A DNA stretch of 64,000 nt, taken from positions 496,001 to 560,000 of the forward strand of contig NZ_JANINP010000007.1 in assembly GCF_024508665.1 (NCBI RefSeq), in the 5' to 3' direction. Made by a program: the position numbers and the translations under genes. Positions 44,414 through 54,169 of this stretch are shown here, piece by piece; position 1 is the stretch's first letter, and each line of letters begins with the position of its first letter. The notes below the pieces were generated by a model. The model did not search any database. It was given only the letters and a program-made list of their open reading frames with translations, and had not been told where the DNA came from. Source of the stretch: Sphingomonas sp. (GTDB lineage Bacteria > Pseudomonadota > Alphaproteobacteria > Sphingomonadales > Sphingomonadaceae).

Positions 44414-45712
44414 ATGGGATGCGCTTGCACCACTTTCTCGCCAATTCTCGGAGTCGCTCAAGGTGACCCGTCGCGGCACGTCAATTTCGTCACCGGCATG
44501 GTGCTCGGCGTCGACGATTACGCGCAGGAATTCGCCTATCACGCCGAACGCGCCAAGCGGATCGTGCGGGAGTTTCTGGGCTATGGCACCGTCTCCGGGC
44601 TCGCGATCAGCCTGGAGGACAGCGCCGATGGTCCGCGCGTGCGCGTCGCCGCGGGGTCGGCGGCGGCACCGAGCGGACAATTGATTTGCGTCGGGCGCGA
44701 TCAGTGCGGAGAGATCGACGCCTGGCTCAAGCGGCCCGAAGTCAAGGCCGAGCTCGACGCGCGCGCCGACGGCGCCAACGCGCTCGACCTCAGCATCTAC
44801 CTTACCTTGTGCTACACCGATTGCGCGGTCGATGCGGTACCGATTCCCGGCGAGCCTTGCCGCAGTCCGGACAATCTGATGGCGCCGTCGCGGGTCGCGG
44901 ACGATTATATCCTCGCTTTCGCCTTCGATCCGCCACGGCAAACCGAGCTGGACGCGCTTTCCGTGTTCGACGCCTGGCTCGCCGATACGGAGGCCGCGAT
45001 CAATGCCGGGGGCGAGAACAGCCCGGCCAATTTCGGACCATTATTGGCGCGAGCCAAGGCGCAGATCATCGCCGCACTCGGCATCGCGCCGGGGCCGGTC
45101 GATCCCGGCGATCTCGCGCCGGTGGTGCTTACTGCAGCGGCGTTCCCGGCCTTCGTGCTGGCAATGCGCAAGGCGTGGATTACCGTGTTGCGCCCGCTTG
45201 TCCTCGCACAGAGCGGCGGGTCGCTCGATCTTCCCGCCAACGACTGCGTGCTGCTCGGCGAGCTTCGCTTCGAGGCGACGCGCGGGATCGTCCCGGACTG
45301 GGCGGCTCCTCTGATCGCGGATATCATCCTGGACGAGGACGCGCGGCCGTTCATGCTGTCCGCGATGGCCACACAGAGCTCGCTCGCGCCGCGTCTCGCA
45401 CCGCCCCCCGATCCGGTTACGCTCGCTTTCTACAACGACGCCAGCCCGGACTTCAAACCGAAGTGGCCGGTCTCGGTGATCGCCGCGGCGGGCGCTGCCG
45501 ACATGACCTTGGTAATGCCGGTAGGGGACGCCAGTCAGGCCAAGGGCGATACGCTGACCCTGCAGCATGCCTCCGCCAACAAGCTGACGCTTACCAACGC
45601 CAAGAGCAAGGACGCCGACCCGTTCGTGTCGACCAAACGCGGCAGCTATCGGCTCACCTATAACGGCATCGATAGCTGGTCGGTTGCCGTCCTCACCGAG
45701 GAGCAGCCCTGA
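44414..45712 (+). CDS. eCIS-locus protein, family A (FVTGMVLGVDDY type), member 1
   Basis: A 432-residue protein. The N-terminus VNFVTGMVLGVDDYAQEFAY followed by RAKRIVREFLGYGTVSGLAI matches a pattern I know from many eCIS loci (a short aromatic-Gly strand, an acidic turn, a long helix, then GVxxGL). The downstream gene carries a variant of the same pattern. The C-terminal 90 residues look like a small beta-domain (ADMTLVMPVGDASQAKGDTL). There is no enzymatic motif. Probably a baseplate-associated or fibre-anchoring protein; the role is unproven. Confidence 0.72.
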   Translation: MGCACTTFSPILGVAQGDPSRHVNFVTGMVLGVDDYAQEFAYHAERAKRIVREFLGYGTVSGLAISLEDSADGPRVRVAAGSAAAPSGQLICVGRDQCGEIDAWLKRPEVKAELDARADGANALDLSIYLTLCYTDCAVDAVPIPGEPCRSPDNLMAPSRVADDYILAFAFDPPRQTELDALSVFDAWLADTEAAINAGGENSPANFGPLLARAKAQIIAALGIAPGPVDPGDLAPVVLTAAAFPAFVLAMRKAWITVLRPLVLAQSGGSLDLPANDCVLLGELRFEATRGIVPDWAAPLIADIILDEDARPFMLSAMATQSSLAPRLAPPPDPVTLAFYNDASPDFKPKWPVSVIAAAGAADMTLVMPVGDASQAKGDTLTLQHASANKLTLTNAKSKDADPFVSTKRGSYRLTYNGIDSWSVAVLTEEQP

Positions 45713-47001
45713 TGGCCGACATCCTCGCCCTACAACAGCCGGTCGGTGATGGCGGCATTGAGACGGTCAATTTCTTCAACGGCCGTCTGCTCACCGCTGC
45801 CGACATGTCGCGCGAGCAGGACGCGCGGCGTCAGGCCGATGCGCGGTTGGGCCTCGCGCTAGGCGATGGGGTCGCGTTTGGACTGGAGGTGAGCGCGGGC
45901 AGCATCGTCGACGATACCACCGGATCGCCGATGCCCTCGGTCGCGATCGCGCCGGGTCTGGCGATCAACCGCGCCGGCCAGGTGTTGCGGCTCGGTTATG
46001 ACGAGCAGGTGCGGCTGTCGCGCATCGGTGCGAGCAGCCCGACGCCGGCCGGCAATTCCTTTGCCGATTGTGTTCCAGTGATCGGCGGCTCCTATGTCGC
46101 GGGGCAGGGCCTCTACATCCTGACGATCGCCCCGTCGGAGATCAGCACGGGGCGAGCCCCGACCAACGGTCTGTCGGGCGCCGCAGCCGCCTGCAACATC
46201 GACCGCGTGATCGAGGCGGTGCAGTTCCGGCTGATCGCGGTACCTCCCCACCTCTATTCCCAGCTCAACGCCGCCGCACCGCGCTTCCGCAACGATGTCG
46301 CTTATGCGTGCTTCGGCGCCGGCGTTACCGCCTCGTGGGCGACCGCCCTGTTCGGCCAGGCCGGACGCGACGAAGGCCTGATCGACAAGATGCGCGGCTA
46401 TGGCCTGACCGATTACGATGTCCCGCTCGCGATCCTCGCCTTTGCCGGCGCGGCAAGCATGGTCTTCCTTGATACGTGGGCGGTGCGCCGCCCGGTCAGT
46501 GCGCCCGACACGATGCTGGGGCCCTTGCCCTCACTCGTCGCGCCCCGCCGGATCGCTACCGGCAAGGCGATGCTCCAGCAATTCCAGGCGCAGCTGTCCG
46601 AGCTCGTGGGCACCACGGGTGCACTAGGCGCGGTGACCGCGAAGACGCATTTCCCGACCTTACCTCCGGCCGGCCTGCTGCCGTTCTTCACGCTTGACAT
46701 GGTCAAGGCCTTCTTCGCCGGGATGGAAGTCCGCGGGCCGCAATATATCAACGCGCCACAGCTCGAGCCATTGGTCCGTGACAGTCTTGCCGTGCCTGCC
46801 TTCTCAGCCGGCGCGCCGGAAGTGTTCTGGCTCTACGCCGTCGCCGACAATGCGATGGCGATCGAATTGCCGCCACCGCCCGACGCGCCGCTGCCACCCG
46901 TGCGCTATTACGCCTTCGCCAGCGCCAACCTCGCTTACCGCGCGGACGCGCGCTTCAACCTTCACCACTGGGATTACGCCAACCTTGCGCTGAGCGCCTG
47001 A
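45712..47001 (+). CDS. eCIS-locus protein, family A, member 2
   Basis: A 429-residue protein that starts on the last base of the previous stop (TGATG). Its N-terminus, VNFFNGRLLTAADMSREQDA then LGLALGDGVAFGLEVS, has the same layout as the previous gene, so the two are probably ancient duplicates. The region VAIAPGLAINRAGQVLRLGY is a conserved beta unit. The C-terminal half is helical and strand-mixed, ending RFNLHHWDYANLALSA. No catalytic motif. A heteromeric baseplate or fibre-base role with its neighbour is plausible. Confidence 0.7.
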   Translation: MADILALQQPVGDGGIETVNFFNGRLLTAADMSREQDARRQADARLGLALGDGVAFGLEVSAGSIVDDTTGSPMPSVAIAPGLAINRAGQVLRLGYDEQVRLSRIGASSPTPAGNSFADCVPVIGGSYVAGQGLYILTIAPSEISTGRAPTNGLSGAAAACNIDRVIEAVQFRLIAVPPHLYSQLNAAAPRFRNDVAYACFGAGVTASWATALFGQAGRDEGLIDKMRGYGLTDYDVPLAILAFAGAASMVFLDTWAVRRPVSAPDTMLGPLPSLVAPRRIATGKAMLQQFQAQLSELVGTTGALGAVTAKTHFPTLPPAGLLPFFTLDMVKAFFAGMEVRGPQYINAPQLEPLVRDSLAVPAFSAGAPEVFWLYAVADNAMAIELPPPPDAPLPPVRYYAFASANLAYRADARFNLHHWDYANLALSA

Positions 47002-47029
47002 GCCTCGTCACGAAAGGACCCCAAGTCCC

Positions 47030-48307
47030 ATGACCGCCACCCTGTCCGAGATCCTAGATGCGGTCGGCAGCCTGCTGACCGAGGACCAGAAGGACCAGCT
47101 TGCCGCGCAATTGATCGGCTCGCAGCTCAAGCTGGTCCAGCCCGGCGACCTGATCACCGCCGATTTGTTCAACGGTATGCTCGCGAACGTCGCCGACCTT
47201 GCGATTCGCGTGTCGGCGCTCGAGGGGGCGACGGGTGGCCCGGTGATCGACCATATCGAGCCGCAGGGGATCGATATCCCGGTCGGCTCGCTGATGACCA
47301 TTGTCGGCCAGAACTTCCATCCCGGCAACAGCGACACCATCGCCTATATCGACACCGTCGCGATTTCCGCATTCAACCTGGGGTCCGATCCCAATCGCTT
47401 GGTCTTCACGGTGCCCGACGCCTTCGCGCAATTGCCGCGGGTCGCGCAAGTCAAGGTCAAGGTCGGCGATGCGACATCGAACTCGGTGTCGGTCGGGATC
47501 GATCCTCAGGTGCAGACGCAAGGCGGCATCTTGGCGATCAAGTCGATCGGCCCGGCGCTCGGCACGATCACGATCGGTGCGACCTATACGATCATTTGGC
47601 AGGTGATCCCGGCGGCAAAGCTTCCCGGCAACTACACTTTCATGCCGCTGGTCACCGATGTGAACGGCACGACGGTCAAGGCCTGGACCGACAATATCCA
47701 GGTCGCCACGCCCGGCCCGATCCAGATTGCCCCGGGCATGCCGCTGCTGGTGACGATGACGGTCAAGGTACCGGCAAGCGCCGTCTCGGCCAACATCTCG
47801 CTGGCCGGCACATCGGACGACTCGATCGTCAAGGGGTCGGCATCGCCCATCGCTTTTATCGTCGGGGCGCAGCCTGAGCAGTCCGACGATCGCGCGGCGG
47901 TCAAGCTCCAGGCGATTCCACCGATTTTCAACGGTTCGCCCAATGCGCTCAAGGCAGCGACTATCGCCGGCGTTTCGGGGGTTACGCTACTCAAGAGCGC
48001 GGCGAGCGAACTGCCGCTCGAATTATCGATCAAGGCGGGCGATCCGAGCGCGCAGGGATTCTATAAATTCCGCGCCGTGGTTGAGGGAGAGACTGCGCGC
48101 TGGACGCTCGGCGCACCCAATCCGCCGAGCCAAGCCAATGTCACCTCGGCCAATCGCCCGACCATCACGATCCCGATCCAGTCGAACAACTCGGCCGACA
48201 CGACGACCGTGTCGAACATCGTCGTCTACGCCGAGAAGTACACCAATCAGGGCGACCCGGCGCCCGCGTTCAAGTCCTTCGTTCGTTTCCCGATCAAGGG
48301 CGCGTGA
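47030..48307 (+). CDS. eCIS-locus beta-rich protein with IPT/TIG-like domain
   Basis: A 425-residue protein. An N-terminal helical part (SEILDAVGSLLTEDQKDQLA, then LFNGMLANVADLAIRVSALE) looks like an oligomerisation stalk. Residues about 75-155 read like an IPT/TIG fold (IEPQGIDIPVGSLMTIVGQN, then FAQLPRVAQVKVKVGDATSN), and two further Ig-like segments follow. This layout of stalk plus stacked beta-domains suits a surface fibre or display protein. No ligand-binding motif is recognised. AAAGGACC precedes the ATG. Confidence 0.68.
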   Translation: MTATLSEILDAVGSLLTEDQKDQLAAQLIGSQLKLVQPGDLITADLFNGMLANVADLAIRVSALEGATGGPVIDHIEPQGIDIPVGSLMTIVGQNFHPGNSDTIAYIDTVAISAFNLGSDPNRLVFTVPDAFAQLPRVAQVKVKVGDATSNSVSVGIDPQVQTQGGILAIKSIGPALGTITIGATYTIIWQVIPAAKLPGNYTFMPLVTDVNGTTVKAWTDNIQVATPGPIQIAPGMPLLVTMTVKVPASAVSANISLAGTSDDSIVKGSASPIAFIVGAQPEQSDDRAAVKLQAIPPIFNGSPNALKAATIAGVSGVTLLKSAASELPLELSIKAGDPSAQGFYKFRAVVEGETARWTLGAPNPPSQANVTSANRPTITIPIQSNNSADTTTVSNIVVYAEKYTNQGDPAPAFKSFVRFPIKGA

Positions 48308-48337
48308 GCGCCGCAGTACAAAAAAGGAGCCTTCACC

Positions 48338-50356
48338 ATGGCCGCTCATGACACACTCATTTTTCGCGATTGCGACGCCGGTGTTGCCGGCAAACCCAAT
48401 GTCGACGGTTATGTCCACGACGACCAGGGCGTCTTCACCGGTGAGACCGCCGAAACCGGCTATGTCAACGGCTCGCGCATCTATCTCGGCGGCGCCGGCT
48501 CGGGCCTCCAGCCGGTGATCGCGCAGGTGGTCAAGGACGGCAACAGCCTGGTGTTCGGCTTCTTTTGTCGCGGCGACTTGAGTTTCGACGATTCCGACGT
48601 GGTCGTGCTGGCGCTCAGGCCCAATGCGGGCTCGGCCAATATGGAAGCCCGGCGCATCGATATCCGGCCGGTCTGGGGCGTCAATGGCGGCAATCCGAAC
48701 GATATCGGCTTCGGTGCTGGCGAGCCCAATGCCGCCGATCAAACCATTCCCGAGCCATGGGTCGATAACCCGCCCTATCAGGTCCGCACCAAGAAGCATG
48801 CGCGTGCCGTGCAATTCTACAACCAGGCGTCGGGCTCGGCGAGTTGGAATCCCTACACGCCGGCGGGCTTTGTTCCGCCGGGGCCGGGAGATCCCGCGGA
48901 CGACAATGGCGCTAACTACCGGATTCGCGTCCGGTCGTGGCAACCGGCGGTCGCGGCCGGTTCTCCGCTCGAGGCGGCGTGGAGCATCGAGGTCAGGCTG
49001 CCGATCGACAAGGCCACTGGCGGTGGCGACTGGATCGACCTGGCGGCTGGAGGGTTCGGACTCTATTTCAACATCGCCCGGTCGGGTCGACTGCCCGATT
49101 CAGGCAGCGATTTCCTCGACGGCTGGTATTGCACCCAGCTGCGCTTTCCTGATTTCGGCGCTGCGGTGCCGCCGGTCGGCACCAATTCGCGGCTGACCGG
49201 CAACCTCGGGGCCAGCACGCTTATCGATCCGTCATGGTATGGTACCGCGCTGATCAACCCGCCGGCCAACGCAGGTGCTGGCGTGCGTTTCAAGAACGGC
49301 GTCTGGGGCGTCGGGCGCCGCGAACATCTCGACACCACCACCGCACCGGGAAGCACGATCGCGGTCAACAAGACCAACGACATGGTCGCGATCCTTGAGA
49401 ATACCGGCCCGGCGGTGAATGGCATCGAGGCGGTGTTCCGGATCGGCAAATACGGCCTTGGTAGCTGGGGCGACTTCAAGATCCCGAACGGGATGGCGAC
49501 CAATGCGACCGATGCCAACCTGGCTGGCGGAACCCCCGGGACGCCCTCGCCGGAGCAGACGTCGGTACGCACGTTCGACGTCGCAGCGGCCGATAAACCC
49601 GATTATCTCGCCAATAGCCATCGCTGCATGGTGGTCGAGCTGACCAGCCCCAATCCGGTCACCTTCACGCAATCGAGCGTCCGGCGGAACATGGATTTCG
49701 CGACACTGTCGGACGTCGAAACAACGGCTGAGGTGAGCGGTCGCGGCTATCCGACTCCCGCCTCAGGCGATCATGACTTCCTGCTGTTCACGCGTTGCCG
49801 CGCGATCAGCGTGCAGCGGCTCGTGTCCTGGTATCGCGAACATCCCAACTTCGACCCTGAAACGATCGCCATGGTTGCCGGTGCGCTCCAGCACGCGGCC
49901 GACAAGGCCGATGGCGTAGCCGGCGCCATCGTCAACCACGATCACATGCGTACTACATCGGTCGATTACGGCAATGTCGTGGTCTATGCCTGGATCACCG
50001 AAGGGTATCGCCGCACCGACACCTATCTTCAGGTCGACGACAAGAAGATGGTGGTGCTCGACGAAACGCCGGGGGCCTTCGGCCTCGCTGCGCACCATGT
50101 AGGCGAGCAGGACCGGCTTTCCTGGTCGTTCGACGCGCCGGGCCTGAGCAATCATGGCAACGGCATCCATGCGCTCAAGGTTCCCGATGGCGGCGCGGTG
50201 ACGCTCAACATCCGGCTGTCGGCAAGCCCCGACGGACCGGCCGGCGACGTCTCGAAGGACCCGCCGGCATCGGGCGGTCACGGCGTCGGCCCTGGCCCCG
50301 ACTTGCCCAAGGGCTGTCTCGCTTTCCTGACGACGCTGTTCAAGAAGAGCAGCTGA
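48338..50356 (+). CDS. Large eCIS-locus beta-rich protein, candidate fibre or receptor-binding protein
   Basis: A 672-residue protein starting MAAHDTLIFRDCDAGVAGKP. The first 300 residues are beta-rich (EARRIDIRPVWGVNGGNPND, SWSIEVRLPIDKA, DLAAGGFGLYFNIARSGRLP) and resemble a CBM9/DOMON-like sandwich of the sort found in carbohydrate-binding proteins. The C-terminal part has a different fold and ends in a Gly/Pro-rich tail. No catalytic motif is visible. The place after the baseplate genes is where tail fibres (Afp13) normally sit, so target binding is a sensible guess. The ATG has AAAAGGAGCC upstream. Confidence 0.62.
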   Translation: MAAHDTLIFRDCDAGVAGKPNVDGYVHDDQGVFTGETAETGYVNGSRIYLGGAGSGLQPVIAQVVKDGNSLVFGFFCRGDLSFDDSDVVVLALRPNAGSANMEARRIDIRPVWGVNGGNPNDIGFGAGEPNAADQTIPEPWVDNPPYQVRTKKHARAVQFYNQASGSASWNPYTPAGFVPPGPGDPADDNGANYRIRVRSWQPAVAAGSPLEAAWSIEVRLPIDKATGGGDWIDLAAGGFGLYFNIARSGRLPDSGSDFLDGWYCTQLRFPDFGAAVPPVGTNSRLTGNLGASTLIDPSWYGTALINPPANAGAGVRFKNGVWGVGRREHLDTTTAPGSTIAVNKTNDMVAILENTGPAVNGIEAVFRIGKYGLGSWGDFKIPNGMATNATDANLAGGTPGTPSPEQTSVRTFDVAAADKPDYLANSHRCMVVELTSPNPVTFTQSSVRRNMDFATLSDVETTAEVSGRGYPTPASGDHDFLLFTRCRAISVQRLVSWYREHPNFDPETIAMVAGALQHAADKADGVAGAIVNHDHMRTTSVDYGNVVVYAWITEGYRRTDTYLQVDDKKMVVLDETPGAFGLAAHHVGEQDRLSWSFDAPGLSNHGNGIHALKVPDGGAVTLNIRLSASPDGPAGDVSKDPPASGGHGVGPGPDLPKGCLAFLTTLFKKSS

Positions 50357-50360
50357 GCCG

Positions 50361-52190
50361 ATGACAGGCGCGCTTTCCCTCGCGGCGAGTGGCCTTGCCG
50401 TCGGCCGCGCCCGGCTGTCCGGGCCGGGGGCAAGCCGCTCGCTGCTCGAGCAGGCGCTGAGCGAGGTCGCGATCGATCGCCTCGGATTAGGGCCGCAGGA
50501 GGTGCTGTATATCCCGCATCTCACCGGTCCGGGCCGGTTACGCGCGGGTGCGACGCGGCATTTCGCCAATGGACTCGGACTCGTGCTCGGCGAAATTGTC
50601 GGGCGTGCGGCGCGCGATCCTCCCGGTGGTGCCGCGACCGGCCATCCATGCCGATTCAGCAGCCGTGCCGCCTTTGCCGCCTGGCTGATTGGTTCGGTAA
50701 TCGAAACCGGATCGGCTGACGCCGTGGCGCTGGTGCGTGCCGCTACCGGCCGCGCCAGCGCACGGGATTGGTGGCGCCGCGACGTATTGGGCGAAGGTCG
50801 CGATCTGGTGCCGGTGCTCGTCCGCCTCGCCGAAACGGGGAGGGCGGTGCGCTGGCTTGCCAGGCTTGATCCGGCTGAGGTTGACCTCGCGACGGCCTCG
50901 CTCGCTCGCGATTATGGACTGGTGTTCGGGCGGCCCGCCGATCGCGAGGCGCCATCGCGCTCGCAAGGCGCGCGCTCCGTTCCGCCGGTCCGTCGTTACG
51001 ATACCCCTCCCGACCGACAGGAACGCGCGGCGACCGAAGGCGTCCGCGCGGCCTGCGCTGTGCTCGTGGCGCGGGGTGAGGCGCTCGCCGACCTGCCGGT
51101 CGCGGCGCGTGGATTACTCGTCGCTGCCGTCGTCCTGGCACGAACGCCTGCCATTTCCCGAAACGCGCTGGTCCATGCGATCACCCGTCAGATCGATGAG
51201 GTTCGCCCGGCGCCGGACCTGACGCAGCGTGTCGGCGCCACTGCCGTCGCCCCCACGCCGGCAGCGGCGCCGGAGGGCGTGGCGGCGATTTCCCTGGTTC
51301 CGCGCTCGTCCGAGCAAGCGCCGTATCGGCCGATCGTCGTGTCGCCCGTACGCGACCGCGTCGCGGTGCCCACGATCGCCGACCCGCCTGCATCGGCACT
51401 ACCGGCCGATTCCCGGAGGGCGGCTGCGTCCCCGGCGCCCCACGCCGCAGCCGCTCCGCAACCCGCCTGGAATCCCTTCGCCGATCCAATCGATGCACCG
51501 CGCCCGACAATATGGTCCGAGCCGCAAACGAGCTTCAACACGGCGTTCGGTGGACTGGTCTTCCTGATCAATGCGTTTCTGGCGATGGGCCTCTATCCGG
51601 ATTTCACCCGGCCGCTTGACCCCGCGCTGCCATTGCCCCCCCTCGCGCTCGCCGATCGTCTGGGACTCCACTGGTTTGGCGCGCGCTACCGCCGCGATCC
51701 GCTTCATCGCTGGATCGCGCAAGGTGGACCGCAAGTGCCATTGCCCAGACGCTGGCGGGTCGAAGCAGAATGGCTGGCGCCGTTCCCGGGCGACCGTGCG
51801 TGGCACGACGGGTCGACGCTGTGGCATTCGGCCGGCTTCGCACTCGCCAACCGCAGTGCGACGCCGGCGGCACGCCGACTGGCGCGGGTGCTTGGCGTGC
51901 GGTTGGGCTCCAGCGAGGCCGGACGATCCGCGGCGCGGGCGCGACATGATCCCGATTGGCTGACCTGCCTGGCCTTGTTCCTGGCCGCGCGCTTGCGCCG
52001 CGCCGCGCCTGACGACTTGCTGACGCCGGCCGCCTTCGCGATCCCGGGGCGTGTCGTCACCGAGGAAGCGCGGCTCGATGTGCACTTCGCGCTCGCCGGG
52101 CTGCCGATCGCGTTGCGGCTTGCCGGGCTCGATCGCGATCCCGGCTGGCTTCCCAGCGAAGGGCGCGACGTCAGGTTCCACTTCGAATGA
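50361..52190 (+). CDS. eCIS tape-measure-family-like protein (CIS_TMP-related)
   Basis: A 609-residue protein. The pattern SFNTAFGGLVFLINAFLAMG in the second half and the end AGLPIALRLAGLDRDPGWLP with FHFE resemble the family annotated as contractile injection system tape measure protein (CIS_TMP), usually encoded next to the eCIS ATPase, as here. An Ala/Pro-rich linker (about 285-380) separates an N-terminal helical part from this region. It is much shorter than the long Afp14-type tape measures, so it may have another assembly role. It overlaps the ATPase gene by 4 nt. Confidence 0.68.
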   Translation: MTGALSLAASGLAVGRARLSGPGASRSLLEQALSEVAIDRLGLGPQEVLYIPHLTGPGRLRAGATRHFANGLGLVLGEIVGRAARDPPGGAATGHPCRFSSRAAFAAWLIGSVIETGSADAVALVRAATGRASARDWWRRDVLGEGRDLVPVLVRLAETGRAVRWLARLDPAEVDLATASLARDYGLVFGRPADREAPSRSQGARSVPPVRRYDTPPDRQERAATEGVRAACAVLVARGEALADLPVAARGLLVAAVVLARTPAISRNALVHAITRQIDEVRPAPDLTQRVGATAVAPTPAAAPEGVAAISLVPRSSEQAPYRPIVVSPVRDRVAVPTIADPPASALPADSRRAAASPAPHAAAAPQPAWNPFADPIDAPRPTIWSEPQTSFNTAFGGLVFLINAFLAMGLYPDFTRPLDPALPLPPLALADRLGLHWFGARYRRDPLHRWIAQGGPQVPLPRRWRVEAEWLAPFPGDRAWHDGSTLWHSAGFALANRSATPAARRLARVLGVRLGSSEAGRSAARARHDPDWLTCLALFLAARLRRAAPDDLLTPAAFAIPGRVVTEEARLDVHFALAGLPIALRLAGLDRDPGWLPSEGRDVRFHFE

Positions 52191-54166
52191 CTCGCCCGCT
52201 CGCCTTTGCGCCCACCCCCGACGCCGCCACGCATTTCCGTCTGACGGTGTTCGGCGCGGTGCTTCATTTGCTCGAGCAGCGTCCGGAGGCCTGCGCCGAC
52301 CTTCCCTTCCTCGTCGCTTATCAGGCCGAGATAGCGCGATTGACGGGGCGCGACACGGCGCCGCGGGCGGCGGAATGGTCCGCCGCGCTCGACGCGATCG
52401 GCACCGATGCCGCGCTCCCGTTCAGTCGCCTGGCAAGAGCCGGCTTCACGCCGCTCGCGCGTCAATTGCTGGCGACGCTGGCGATGATCGAGGAAGACCC
52501 CGCGCTCGCCTATCTGGTCGAACCCGATGGCGGCCTGCCGACGCTCGGGGGCCTGGTCGCGCAATGGCGGACCGGCGCCGAGGGCGATCGGGCCGGCGCC
52601 GTGCGCGATGCGCTGCGCGACTTGGAAGCGGCCGGACTGGTCGAGGTCGCCGATCCCGAGGCGCTGCGCGGCGATCGTCGGCTGCGCTTGCCCGGGCCGC
52701 TGCTCGATGTCCTCGCGGGAGCGCCACCGCGGCTCGATGGCGCGCGGTTCGAGGCGTGCGCCATACTGCCTCAGTCCGACGACTGGATCGCGCCCGCCAT
52801 GGATGCGATCCACCCCTTGCGCCTCGGCGCCTTGATCGCGCGCGATCCTGCCCGTCTTGTTCTCGTCCGGGGGCCCGGGCGCAATGGCCGACGGATGCTG
52901 CTGCGTGCCGCCGCGCGCGTCGCCGGCCTGGACGTGCTGATCGTCCCGCAGACGATGCTGACCGATCCCGTGCAATGGCGCTGCGCGGCGGCAACCGCGC
53001 ACCTTGCCGGCGCGATGCTGATAGCGGCAGTCGAGCCGGCCCCCGGCGAGACGCTGTCGATCGCCACGCATCCTCTGTTCGCCGGCCCGGTCGGCATCGC
53101 CATCGGCGCGAGCGGATCGATCCGCCAGGAAGGGCTGGCGACGACGCTGGCAATCGACTTGCCGCTGCCCGATGCCGCTGCCCGAGCCCGCCAGTGGAGC
53201 GCTTGCGGGCTCGGTTCGATCGCCGCCGAACTGACCAATTTGTCGATGACGCTCGGTAACATCGCCTGCGCTGCGCGCGGCACCGCCGCTGCCGCCGAAC
53301 TGGCGGGCCGTCCGGGTGTACCGATCCGCGACGACGTGCGCGCGGCCGCGCGGTCGCTGCGCGACGCCCGGCTCGACGCGCTGGCGTCGCCGGTCGATCA
53401 CAGCGGGGAACCCGAGCCGCTGTTCCTCGACCCACGCGAGCGCCAGGAATTCGACGCGCTGCTGCTGCGGAGCCGCCACCGCGAGCGGCTTGGCGCTGAT
53501 CTGGGCAATGGCCGCGGCGTGCGCGCCTTGTTCGCGGGCGCGAGCGGCACCGGCAAGACGCTCGCCGCGCGCCACATCGCGGCGCGGCTCGGCAAGGACC
53601 TCTACCGCATCGATCTCGCCGCCACCGTCAGCAAATATATCGGCGAGACCGAGAAGTGCCTCGACCGCGCGCTGTCCGCCGCGGAGGAGCTAGACGTCGT
53701 GCTGCTGCTCGACGAAGGCGACGCATTGTTGGCACGGCGCACCGATATCGGCAGCTCCAACGACCGCTACGCCAATCTCGAAACCAATTTCCTGCTCCAG
53801 CGGATCGAGAGTTTCGAAGGTATCATCCTCGTCACCACCAACGATGTCGAACGGATCGATCAGGCATTTGCTCGCCGGCTCGACGCGGTACTGACCTTCC
53901 GCTCGCCCGATGCGGTGATGCGGCGCGATATCCTGGCGCGTCAACTCGGCGAACATCAGGTCAGCGCCTGGCTGATCGACGACATCGCCTGCCGCTGCGT
54001 GCTGACCGGTGGCCAATTGCGCAACGTCGCGCTGCACGCACGCCTTCTTGCCATGGAGCGCGATGGCGGCGTCGACGACTCCGCGCTGCGCGCCGCGATC
54101 GAGCGCGAATATCGCAAGACAGGCGCGTTCTGCCCGCTCAAACCCCTGCTCGCCGCAGCGGACTAA
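52187..54166 (+). CDS. eCIS AAA+ ATPase (Afp15/Pvc15-like)
   Basis: A 659-residue protein. The C-terminal AAA+ domain has Walker A GASGTGKT (about 448-455), Walker B VVLLLDEGDALLARR, sensor 1 ILVTTNDVERID and the arginine finger region FARRLDAVL. The N-terminal 400 residues include a winged-helix-like part and a degenerate second ATPase-like domain (RLVLVRGPGRNGRRMLLRAA). The family unfolds or loads effectors into the particle, or helps assembly, in Afp/PVC systems. It stands right before the toxin gene, 3 nt apart, which fits a loading role. Confidence 0.9.
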   Translation: MTRPLAFAPTPDAATHFRLTVFGAVLHLLEQRPEACADLPFLVAYQAEIARLTGRDTAPRAAEWSAALDAIGTDAALPFSRLARAGFTPLARQLLATLAMIEEDPALAYLVEPDGGLPTLGGLVAQWRTGAEGDRAGAVRDALRDLEAAGLVEVADPEALRGDRRLRLPGPLLDVLAGAPPRLDGARFEACAILPQSDDWIAPAMDAIHPLRLGALIARDPARLVLVRGPGRNGRRMLLRAAARVAGLDVLIVPQTMLTDPVQWRCAAATAHLAGAMLIAAVEPAPGETLSIATHPLFAGPVGIAIGASGSIRQEGLATTLAIDLPLPDAAARARQWSACGLGSIAAELTNLSMTLGNIACAARGTAAAAELAGRPGVPIRDDVRAAARSLRDARLDALASPVDHSGEPEPLFLDPRERQEFDALLLRSRHRERLGADLGNGRGVRALFAGASGTGKTLAARHIAARLGKDLYRIDLAATVSKYIGETEKCLDRALSAAEELDVVLLLDEGDALLARRTDIGSSNDRYANLETNFLLQRIESFEGIILVTTNDVERIDQAFARRLDAVLTFRSPDAVMRRDILARQLGEHQVSAWLIDDIACRCVLTGGQLRNVALHARLLAMERDGGVDDSALRAAIEREYRKTGAFCPLKPLLAAAD

Positions 54167-54169
54167 TCG

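Noticed and set aside
26447..54166. Reading the contractile tail genes as a prophage
   Set aside because: There are no terminase, portal, capsid, integrase or replication genes, and a DUF4255 cap, an Afp15-like ATPase and a DUF4157 effector are present, all typical of eCIS rather than phage.
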